Part shown: positions 1-8,000 of the stretch, piece after piece | Layout: each line of letters opens with the position of its first letter | Position numbering within the stretch: position 1 is the first letter of the stretch | DNA from: Cudoniella acicularis | Taxonomy: Eukaryota > Ascomycota > Leotiomycetes > Helotiales > Helotiaceae | Direction: 5' to 3' | NCBI GenBank assembly: GCA_013054445.1 | Contig: JAAMPI010001502.1 | Span: 1 to 13,671 of the forward strand | Length of the DNA: 13,671 nucleotides | Program-made: the position numbers and the translations under genes | The notes under the pieces: generated by a model | The model's input: only the letters and a program-made list of their open reading frames with translations | Told to the model about the DNA's origin: nothing | The model's database searches: none

Positions 1-345
1 GTGGCGGATGTGGTTTTTGACATTGCTGGTGGGAGCGCGATAGACCAGTCATTGTTGGTGGTCAGGGATGGGGGAAAGGTTTGTACGGTTGCGTCCCGGC
101 CGTCGAAGTATACACAAGTGGAGGGTTGGAGTGATTTGGAAAAGAGGGGTGTTGAGGGGTTCTTCTTTATCGTTGAAGGAAATGGGGAGCAGCTTGCTCA
201 AATTGGTGAAATGGTTGCAACTGGGACAGTCAAGACATCTGTCAGTATTGTGGTTGATGGGTTAAGCGAAGAAGGTGTTCAAGAAGGATGGGCAAAAGCA
301 TTGAAAGGCGGGATTGGAGGCACGGTTGTAGTGAAGGTTTATTAA
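1..345 (+). CDS. MDR-superfamily (zinc-type alcohol dehydrogenase/quinone oxidoreductase-like) protein, C-terminal fragment
   Basis: The frame is open from the first base and ends at TAA 343-345, so only the last 114 residues are present; the real start lies outside the window. Seen: residues 3-11 (DVVFDIAGG) match the end of the Rossmann-fold nucleotide-binding region, followed by a 'LLVVRDGGKVCTVAS' segment like the family's 'L..L..GG..V.I' strand-turn. After this come FFFIVEGNGEQLAQI and a C-terminal GGIGGTVVVKVY, which matches the usual MDR ending (G..GK.V..V). Members are NAD(P)H-dependent oxidoreductases of small carbonyls, enones or quinones in the cytosol. The substrate cannot be read from this fragment, and the N-terminal catalytic domain with any zinc ligands is not visible. 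The next gene converges on it, 440 bp downstream. It could equally be the enoyl-reductase-like or the quinone-reductase branch. Confidence 0.85.
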   Translation: MADVVFDIAGGSAIDQSLLVVRDGGKVCTVASRPSKYTQVEGWSDLEKRGVEGFFFIVEGNGEQLAQIGEMVATGTVKTSVSIVVDGLSEEGVQEGWAKALKGGIGGTVVVKVY

Positions 346-785
346 GAGAGAGGTTCAGTGTCTTAAAAGAGAGCCAGCCAATAATTCGGCAGCAAACATC
401 TTAAGAAGCTACTCGACTAAGTATGACTACCAAGGTACCCCATGACCGGGAACTTATAGCAAATATTGTAATCCAACAGCACACAGCCATTACTTGAGTA
501 GAATTTGAGGCATTTGACGAGATTGATAAATCAAAGAGAAACTATCCAACTTGGCTTGCACATCGTACCCATACTCCTGGAACTCGATAGAGTGGCTCAA
601 AGGCCGTCTTTCCTTGCGAATTGAGACTTGCTTTGGAAAAAGCCAGAATACTAGTCTATTCGAAACTATTCGAAAGGCAACTAGAAAGCTAGACCAAGCT
701 TTGCACATTGTCCACCTTCATTTAATTTTCAACGGTGTCAATCCAGGACATCTCGACTTTAGCTAACACTTGTGTGCATAATTCC
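346..785. other. Intergenic region between two convergent genes
   Basis: These 440 bp lie between the stop codons of the MDR gene (+) and the RapZ-C-like gene (-) and should hold both 3' ends. I see no coding frame with protein-like composition on either strand. The only local structure is a short direct repeat, CTATTCGAAA, at about 656-676, enclosed by CTAGT/ACTAG ends. This is too small to assign a function. Confidence 0.5.
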
Positions 786-1556
786 TTAACAGGAGTCGTA
801 ATCCTCATGATGTCCGCTACTACCACCTCTTATGCCTCTACTTTTCCGCCCACTTGACTTCTTCCTGTTATGGCTCTTCTTAGCAATGTCTCGATGCTCA
901 ACCCTTACTTCCCAACCAGGCCATTCCTCTCTAGCAATGTTTTCAACCATGGCTACACTCCTGTGTCTTCCCATGGCACAACTGATGCCAACTCGTATCT
1001 CGATTTGGCTGAAGTGCGAGGGTAGTTCGGACCACTCGGCATCAGCAGGGGGCCCACTCTCATCCGTAAGATCTTCCATTCCCTCTGCTTCTCCCCCTTC
1101 TTCCCTAATAACTTCTCTCACAACATCCTGATCTTCATCTTGCGACAACCAACTTCGTTGCTTTCCAGCCCTTCCTGGTACCTCTTCCACGATCTCGGTT
1201 TGCTCATGTCCTATGCCCCATATTTCTCCTGTAACTATACGGATACCCGCCACAATCATGTCGCGTTGCACAACAAAATCCGAGTCTCGCAGAAGCCATT
1301 CTTGAAGTCGTTTGGAAGTGCCATTATGCGCATCGCGGATATGCTTCGGCAGATTCGGCAGCGATCGAACATCGAATTTCAGGTGCGGCGCGGGATTGAG
1401 TGGTGGTGAGTGGCCATGCGATATTAGTTTCAAAACGTGTAGCCTTTTATCCGGAAGGACATTCTCGACATATTCGGGTGGAGGAGTGGCCTCCGTGGAA
1501 TCGTCATCAGAAGGCCTCGAAGTATAGGGCTTTTTATGTATGGTCGGAAAAGCCAT
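786..1556 (-). CDS. RapZ C-terminal domain-like protein (free-standing)
   Basis: Single exon, 256 aa, starting at ATG 1556-1554; the TTG one codon upstream is not needed. Seen: residues 40-64 hold a strand (LHVLKLISHGH) and the FDVR motif, followed by SLPN and a helix to about 90. GISCAMGRHRSVAMVE (190-205) and HRD (221-223) follow. These match in order the RapZ C-terminal domain, where bacterial proteins have FD.R.LPNP, GCTGGKHRSV and HR. In bacterial RapZ this domain senses glucosamine-6-phosphate and regulates glmZ sRNA decay. The N-terminal P-loop ATPase domain is absent here. An acidic insertion (about 119-178, rich in E/D) splits the domain, and the C-terminus (226-245) is basic and Ser/Gly-rich, possibly nuclear-targeting or RNA-binding. 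The fungal role is unknown; ligand binding is inference from the conserved R/H residues. It is transcribed divergently from the RTA1-like gene. Confidence 0.8.
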   Translation of the reverse strand: MAFPTIHKKPYTSRPSDDDSTEATPPPEYVENVLPDKRLHVLKLISHGHSPPLNPAPHLKFDVRSLPNLPKHIRDAHNGTSKRLQEWLLRDSDFVVQRDMIVAGIRIVTGEIWGIGHEQTEIVEEVPGRAGKQRSWLSQDEDQDVVREVIREEGGEAEGMEDLTDESGPPADAEWSELPSHFSQIEIRVGISCAMGRHRSVAMVENIAREEWPGWEVRVEHRDIAKKSHNRKKSSGRKSRGIRGGSSGHHEDYDSC

Positions 1557-1975
1557 CAAGAGATCCGGTGGTAGAAATACATTGATTTCGGAGAGATATC
1601 AAGTGGAAGAAAGTCGGAGCGCAAGCGCTGCTTCCTGTTATCCTATTGGCTCAAAACACTCGTTTCCCCTTTCTGTTCAGGGGTCCAGGAGCGTGGCTTG
1701 CATGTCGCTCCCGTTCAACGAATTAAACATGTTTCTATACGTTCATTTTCGCATGACCCCCCATGCTTCTCCCAGCAATCTGATATTTTTTTGCTCGGGT
1801 AGCCACAGTCAGCCATGACAATATTTCACCGGATTTAGAAGGACCCGAGTTGGCGATAGTCCCTCGAACTCTGCTCGATGTCCTTGAATATTCTGTGTGC
1901 ATATATATTCATCTGAAGACGCAACTCTCCTTCAAGCGTATTGCCAAAACACGTCTTTGCTTTGTACCCTTCACC
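1557..1975. promoter_or_regulatory. Divergent intergenic promoter region
   Basis: These 419 bp separate the start codons of the RapZ-C-like gene (-) and the RTA1-like gene (+), so both promoters should lie here. An inverted CCAAT box (ATTGG on +) sits at 1645-1649, about 90 bp upstream of the minus-strand start. A TATA-like ATATATATT at 1901-1909 lies about 70 bp upstream of the plus-strand start. Both are motif matches only. No convincing coding frame is present. Confidence 0.45.
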
Positions 1976-3304
1976 ATGGAAGCACTTACTTTTTTCTTGG
2001 AAACTCGAGCGACTACGAAGAAGCAATGTACTGTAGAGACATGTCCGATATCTGATTCTGTTTACGGCTACTATCCAAACAAAGCCGCTAATATCTTCTT
2101 CCTTATTCTCTTTGCGATATCCTTTGCAGCACATCTCTTTCAAGGTGTCAAAGCACGGTCATGGACATTCTTAATAGCATTTGGCGTGGGCGCGTTTGGC
2201 GAAGCCGTTGGTTCGTGATCCGTGAATGTCTTTGGAGGGGTAATACTGACACGCGTTAGGATATGTCGGTCGTCTCTTGCTCCGCAAAGACCCGTTCAGC
2301 AAAGAATAGTGAGCTCTGTGCCATAAAAGCTGCATAGATTCAAACTAACTTTGCTCCAGTATAACTATCTTGCTCGTGCCCTTGACAGTGGCGCCTGCCT
2401 TTCTCGCTGGTGGAATCTATCTTACCTTGAAACATTTGTAAGTACAGGCCTTCATTCATTGCGTACATTGCAAGCTGCCTACTGGGAAAGCATGGACCTT
2501 GGATCTCAAGCCGAAGGAGAAGGGATAGGCGCATAGTCCAGCAATTGATTACATCTGGATCTTCATGGAGTTCCTTCCTCGTCCTTCATAGGGGAGACCC
2601 AAAATTTCTTTCAAGTGGTTGACTAATATGAGAACAGGATTATTGTATATGGAGCCAAGTTCTCTCGACTCGCGCCTCGATGGTACACATGGATTTTTGT
2701 TTCTTGCGACATCTTCTCTATCTGTGTTCAATCGTAAGTCTCCCACCTTGCGGAGGATTACCCCTCCCTAACAATCCTTAGACTAGGAGCAGCGGTCGCA
2801 GCTACAGGGTCAGACCCTAGCAGAGGTAACAACATTATGATGGTAGGCCTCTGTTCTCAAGTTGCCACCTTGGTTGTCTTTGGAATCATGGCCGTCGATG
2901 TTTTCCTACGGATCCGCAAGCACTCGGGCAGTTTCAATGTATCCACCGCAACTCTCCGCGAATCGAAGCGATATAAGGGACTCATTGCTGCTATCATTAC
3001 CGCATACGTCGCTATTTTGATTCGATGCGTATACAGGATTGCAGAAATGTCTGGAGGATGGAGGAATCCTATCATGCAGAATGAACCTGGATTTATTGTT
3101 CTTGATGGCTGGTTAGTTCGATGAATCTGTTGAGAGATGATGAATGCTGACATGCTACAAAGCACCTGCGCCATTGCCTGCATTACCATGAATATTTTCC
3201 ACCCTGGTTTCTTATTCAAAGAGTCCACTGCAGCTCTGAAGGCTGAAACTGCCGCAAATGATAACGAGATGGTATCTACTAATACCGAGACGGAATCAAA
3301 ATAA
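1976..3304 (+). CDS. RTA1-like (lipid-translocating exporter family) membrane protein
   Basis: Six exons by conserved frame and splice sites: 1976-2210, 2260-2308, 2360-2437, 2638-2733, 2782-3111, 3163-3304. They total 930 nt, 309 aa, a normal family length. The start ATG has a CACC context. Seen: GYYPNKAANIFFLILF (31-46), YVGRLLLRKDPFS (80-92), TVAPAFLAGGIYLTL (104-118), PRWYTWIFVSCD (134-145) and RCVYRIAEMSGGW (234-246), all hallmark RTA1-family blocks. About seven hydrophobic spans are visible, and the C-terminal tail of about 25 residues is polar. Introns are 49, 51, 200, 48 and 51 bp. Four have GTAAGT/GTGAGC/GTTAGT-like donors; intron 1 (GTTCGT) is weaker. Family knowledge: yeast relatives (Rta1, Rsb1) affect 7-aminocholesterol resistance and sphingoid-base translocation at the plasma membrane. 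The substrate here is unknown. The exact acceptor of intron 5 is the least certain junction. Confidence 0.9.
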
Positions 3305-3383
3305 ATGACTTCGAAGTATCGATTCCGGCTTGGTTTTTTCCCTCGGTCTCTAGAAGTTCCATGCGGCTCAGATGGGTTTTGGT

Positions 3384-3840
3384 TTACTGCATCTCAATGC
3401 TCTGTTTGGTAGTACTATACGGCATCGTAGACGTAACCCCAGCACAATTAATCAACCCATGAATCTTCTCCGCCTTTCCAGTCTCTAAGATCTCCTTCGC
3501 ACAGCTCCTCACCGATTCCTGATCGGTCAAATCCAAAGAAACAAACACGACATCGATATTCCTATCAATGCTCTTAATTTCTTTGATGACGGAAACACTC
3601 TTATGAGAGGTCCGGCCGGTAAGGAAGATGATCTTTAGCTTGCCGTGTGCGAAAGCAATGGCTGTGGCGCCTCCGATGGTGTTTTCGCTCGTTCCGGTCA
3701 GGACGACTACGTGCTTGTTAGAAAGTTGAGTTGAGAAACGGAAAAGGGAAAATATAGAGTGACAGACAGGTTCGGCCCTCGGAACGGGCAAGTGATGCTT
3801 TGACTACATCCTCGGTGGTGGTGTGTTGATTGAAAGACAT
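3384..3840 (-). pseudogene. Truncated short-chain dehydrogenase/reductase (SDR), N-terminal part only
   Basis: Two exons, 3840-3768 and 3706-3384, joined across a 61-bp intron (3767-3707; branch CTAAC, acceptor GTAG), give 131 aa starting MSFNQHTTTEDVV. Joining restores RTFVLTGTSENTIGGATA, the NAD(P)-binding glycine-rich segment (residues 23-40). FLTGRT (52-57), SLDLTD (81-86) and NCAG (111-114) follow. The frame ends at TAA right after IEMQ, where relatives normally continue with the helix leading to the Ser and YxxxK catalytic residues. SDRs of this type are usually 300-330 aa, so over half, including the active site, is missing. The remaining 79 bp before the RTA1-like stop codon and the antisense of that gene show no SDR continuation. 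Hence a broken gene or remnant; a non-catalytic short protein is possible but less likely. The last codons contain GTAAAC, a possible donor, but no partner exon is seen. Confidence 0.75.
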
Positions 3841-4141
3841 GACGGCGAAGAAGAACGTTGCAGGTGTTAATCTGAGTTTTGTGACTTTTCTTATGTTAGT
3901 AGACTAGTCCCACGTAAACGTGTTGTACGTTTAACGGAACAGGTCTCAAAAAAGAATATTGGCAAGGTATCTCCCAATCTTTTGAGTTGAACTGAAGCCA
4001 CATATCCCGCGAGGCATGTGTTTTTATACTTCCCCACAAGCTTTCGATTTCATGCTTTCTAAAGCTGCGGGGTATTTGCAGCAATATTCTTTGGCTCAGA
4101 ATTGTCTCCTGATGGACTCCAGTGCAAACAAGAAGATGAGG

Positions 4142-4505
4142 TTAAGTAGCTGCATACATTACGTGAAGGTGGACTCCCGCCAAGTCCCGTAGGATCCAGA
4201 ACTCGGGCATCCTTGCGGTGGAAAGCATGCCCATGACATGTATCGTATCGATGAAAATGGCCAAAATAATTGCGAAATTGTTCAATGCAGCCATAAAGGT
4301 GTATGCAGACCACGGGTTGATGGTATTAATCCCGAGTCAGCTGCGTTAGAGAAGCTCCTGAAAGACCAGGAGTAAGCATGTTGATGACCTAATCTAGAAG
4401 TCCAGTCAGCCCAAAGTTAAACTATCATGGGGGCTCGATGAGACTCACTAGAGGCTTGGCCAGTCTCTCAGATTGAATGCACCATGGACTTGTGCAAAAC
4501 AGCGT
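4142..4505 (-). pseudogene. Possible relic of an unrecognised membrane-protein gene
   Basis: No family recognised. On the minus strand a frame from 4505 reads into a good donor (GTGAGT, 4448-4443). A CTGAC branch-like site and TAG acceptor end a 60-bp candidate intron at 4389. The joined frame reads ERLAKPL-VINMLTPGLSGASLTQLTR and then meets TAA at 4328-4326. In the +1 frame an open stretch (4336-4142) continues with NPWSAYTF, then a strongly hydrophobic run of about 20 residues (MAALNNFAIILAIFI), then MPEFWILRDLAG. The composition looks protein-coding, and the hydrophobic run would make one membrane span. The single frame change between two good-looking pieces is what a decayed gene would show. 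It is also short enough to be chance. It lies upstream of the truncated SDR on the same strand. Confidence 0.3.
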
Positions 4506-4873
4506 TCAGCAGATTAAAGGGGGATATCTCGATCTATTGGTATATGTCTCCTATCTCTCGGCATTTGCCACCTATGTCACCAACTTCCTTTGTCACAATC
4601 TTTATAATTACATCGCTCACCCGCAAAGCATGCAAATAGCATCGTATTTTCGCATCTCATCTATTCATCCCCAGCTCATTTCTGTTAAATAGCAATCTTC
4701 CTCCGCAAACCATTGAACATGAAAATGACACGATACCGTCTCTCATTATAGAAGAAGAACTTCGCCGTTTAAGTCGTTTAGAATTAGCTTGCGCTGCAAA
4801 AGCAAAAAATGCCAAGCGCCGCAAACACCGGCGAAAAAGGAGGTGGTATCTCGTAAAAAAAGCACACAAATAA
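4442..4873 (+). other. Open frame with one internal stop, basic C-terminal tail, function unknown
   Basis: On the plus strand one frame stays open from 4442 to TAA 4871-4873 with a single TAG at 4637-4639. An ATG lies at about 4483. The second half is protein-like: an acidic stretch, then LIIEEELRRLSRLELACAAK, then a strongly basic run (KRRKHRRKRR) near the end. Third positions are AT-rich (TTA, GCA, AAA), unlike the kinesin next door. A helix plus basic tail of this kind would fit the C-terminus of a decayed transposase or other DNA-binding protein, but no catalytic motif is visible and I cannot name a family. It overlaps the minus-strand relic candidate at 4442-4505, so at most one is right there. 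Confidence 0.2.
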
Positions 4874-5097
4874 CATGAGAAGGCAATCCAAAAGAAATGG
4901 CTCATCAGAATCCCGCCCAGTGCCCAGATTCGCCATCAGTTAGGTACGTCTCTTGTAGATAGTATGTGCTAGGAAGGAAAAAAACTAGAAATATAATCAA
5001 ATCGTATCGAGGCCATATGTGCAATTCGTGGCAATCCCGTGGCCAAAGTCGGAAAAGCCTTAATTGAGCTTCACGGAGAGCGTCATGGATGAGGCTG

Positions 5098-8000
5098 TTA
5101 GAAGCAATTCAAGCTTCCCTTTTTCTTCTTCTTGCTGATGGCGTTCATCCGCTCTTCTAGATGGGCGCGGGCAATCTCGGCATCCCTTCTCTTTTTGCGC
5201 TCTTCCTCAACTTGTAGCATGCTCCACCTATTTTCCTTTTCGGAATCGATATTCTTCTCTCTCTCTTTCGCTTCCTTGAGCTCAAGTTCAAGCTCGCTTG
5301 CACGTCTCCGCCACGCGTCACAGTCAGCCTTGACTTTGTTGCTCTGCCTCTCTAAGTCTGTAAGAGCCTCTTCAAGTGTATTGGTGAGCTGTTTTTCGGC
5401 GTAGAGATGCTTTTCTATTGTACGAATACGAGCCTCTTGGTCTTCTTGGATTTGAGAGATTGCAAGATCTTTGCTGCTCGGTCGGTTGCTTTGAGTAGGC
5501 GTGGATGGGACGGGAATGGCTGCCGCGTTTCCTGTAGGTGACATTGAAGCGTTGATATTTCCAGGAAGAGGAGGCAAGGGGATCGCAGGCGGAGGCGATG
5601 GTAAAGATGCAACAGAAGCAGATTTTCTGAGGTGTGACGTTGCAGAATTTGAGCGTTTAGGAACATTAGAAGGCTCATGATAGGGCTGAACTTCCTCAAA
5701 TTTGGCCTGAAAGGTTAGCAAATAAATCTGGCAAGACTGCACTGTGGTACTTACTTGGAGGGTTGCATATTCTTCCTTGATTGCCTCTAGCTCAGTTTGA
5801 ACACGTGCGATATTGGCATTGGCTTCTTCTAATTGAGCATTCCGCTCAGTCTGAAGGGTAGAGAGGCGATTGTTGGCAATCTGATGCTGGTCGAAATTCG
5901 AGGCTAGTTGCTCTTCAAGCTCATCAACAAGACGGGAATTTTTCTTGTTCTTAGTCTCCAAGTCACTCATCTCCTTCTTTAAAGCCTGGAGTTGGTCGGA
6001 AACAGTGGCATGCTCGGCCCTCAGCTTGACGCCTTCAGAGGTTTGCAGTAACAGCTCGGCGAGCTCGCTTTTAACAGTTTCTAGCTCATTCATAACGGTA
6101 TCGTTGATCGAGGAAAGCTCGGTGATATGCTTCTCCATCTCGCCACTCTTCTTTTGCTCTTCAACTAGCACTTTCTGATCAGCAAGCAAGTCGGTGATTC
6201 TCTCCTGCAGTTTCTCTGTGCTGACATCGAGTCCAAGCGCAAAGGCAACTTGGGTGGCAATTTTCGTCAGGTCATCTCGAGCTTCGGCAACCTCAGTCTG
6301 GAGCGCTTCAATATTGTCTTGGAGTAAGGAGGTGGTCTCTGCGAATCGAGCCTGGTGTTCGGCTTCAATTGTCGACTTCGTTGTTTCCACCTCCTTAGCA
6401 TAGTTTGCTTGGAGAAGACTTAAACTGTCTTGGTGAGTTTTGATTACAATCTCATGCTCGCTGATCTGTTGCTCAAGTTTGGCAAGGAGAGCCTTGTGCT
6501 CTTCCTTTTCAGCATTTGCAGCATCTCTAGCCTTTGTCACCTCGTCGAGTTGCCCCCTAGCCACAGCGTGTGATTGCTCCAGTTCTGCAACTCGTGTGGC
6601 ATTAGCCGCAGCAGCGTCTTTGCGGCTGGCGAGTTCTTTTTGCAAGTTGCTTATAAGCTCATCTTGGTCGGCAGGTACCTCTTTTTGGGGTACATCCTTC
6701 GCAATGGATATTTGTTGCTCGAGGTCTGCGATGGTTGCCAACAGATTCTTCTCTGATACTCCTAGGGAGGTTAATGCAGCTTGGTGTTTCCCTTCCCAGT
6801 TGGCCAATTCAGCTTCCAGGTCCGAGATCTTCTTATCCTGGATTTCCTTCTGTGAATCGTGCTCAGCCACGTCTCTGCTATCAGTAGATTCAGTGGCTTG
6901 TGCATCAATAGCAGCGCGGAGTGCCTCAATCTCATCTTGCAACTCTTTCTCTCGAGCACCATGAGACTCATGCAAAAATCGCATCTGATTTTCACTTTGC
7001 AGTAATTGGTCGCGCATCGTAGAAACCACTGACATATCCATGGGTGATGATTTCATACTTGATCGCTCACGAGTCAGGCCAGAGATAATTGTCATCTTTG
7101 TTTCCATCTCTTTCTTGACTGCCGTGATATCTGCTTCCAGCTCTTGGACTCTCTCGGAACGGGAGTGTAACTCGTGCATCGCAGTGTTGAGGTTTAGCTC
7201 GAAGTTTGCCATGACATCCGGACTTGCCTCGAAGTTCTCTGTCGCTATGTTTCGCAATGACGCAAATGCTCGATGTGCTTTGTCGATAATCATTACGTTT
7301 TGGCTTGACTTGCGGCGAATGACTGGCGTGGTCGCGCGTGGAGAAGTAACCTCGTTCATTTTGGCCTTCGAAACCTCGGTCTTTAATTCCTCCATCAAGT
7401 CAAGGGCATCCATGTGTTCTTCTTCAAGCTGGGCGTATTTTTCCGCTAATAATTTTTGTGCCTGTTCCTTCTCTGATGCAAGCTGTCGTAGACTCTCGAG
7501 TTCCGCCGCTATTGTCTCGTCATCAGTGACCATCTTCGCTGGATCTCCTGACTCCGACTTCTTCAGCACGGCTTCACTCTCAGATATTTCCAATGTACCG
7601 GGCAACTCCCCAGCCGAGGACAATTCCGATGAGAGTGATCGCGAGGATGAAAATTGTCCTCCATCCTTTAGCTCTTCCACCCTCGCGTCTGTTAAAAAAG
7701 ATTGAGGCCTTGCCAGGATCGGTGTTGACACAGACAAGATAGAATCCCGGGGACCAGGGTGACGTGCTTCATCAATGGCGTCTTGGAGTTCAGCCAAAGT
7801 GCGCAGGGCCTCGTCGTACTTTGCTTGAAGCACACTATAGTTGTCAACAGTATTTTCGTGCTCAACCCTGAGATCAAGTAGTTCTTGTGTGACGTTTTCC
7901 AGTTTGTCTTCCACGAACTTGGACTGCGCTGGGCTCTGGGGGGGGGTAATGATCGCTTGCAATATTCTCAGCCTTCTCAAGGGTCAAATCACCCTCAATC

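Noticed and set aside
551..766. 71-codon plus-strand frame between the MDR and RapZ-C-like genes
   Set aside because: No motif, overlaps an equally long minus-strand frame, and sits where two 3' UTRs are expected.
2857..3228. 123-codon minus-strand frame
   Set aside because: It is antisense to exons 5 and 6 of the RTA1-like gene and shows no family features.
7040..7705. 221-codon open frame antisense to the kinesin coiled coil
   Set aside because: It is the mirror of E/K/L-rich codons, giving a Ser/Phe/Leu-rich translation; the opposite strand has the real coding frame. The same holds for 6440-6964.
7928..7996. Intron (GTGATT...CCCAG, about 64 bp) as explanation of the kinesin frame change
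   Set aside because: The length would correct the frame, but the donor is weak, no good branch site sits near the acceptor, and splicing would remove YPPQSP-like coding sequence that a one-base change preserves. Kept as a minor alternative.
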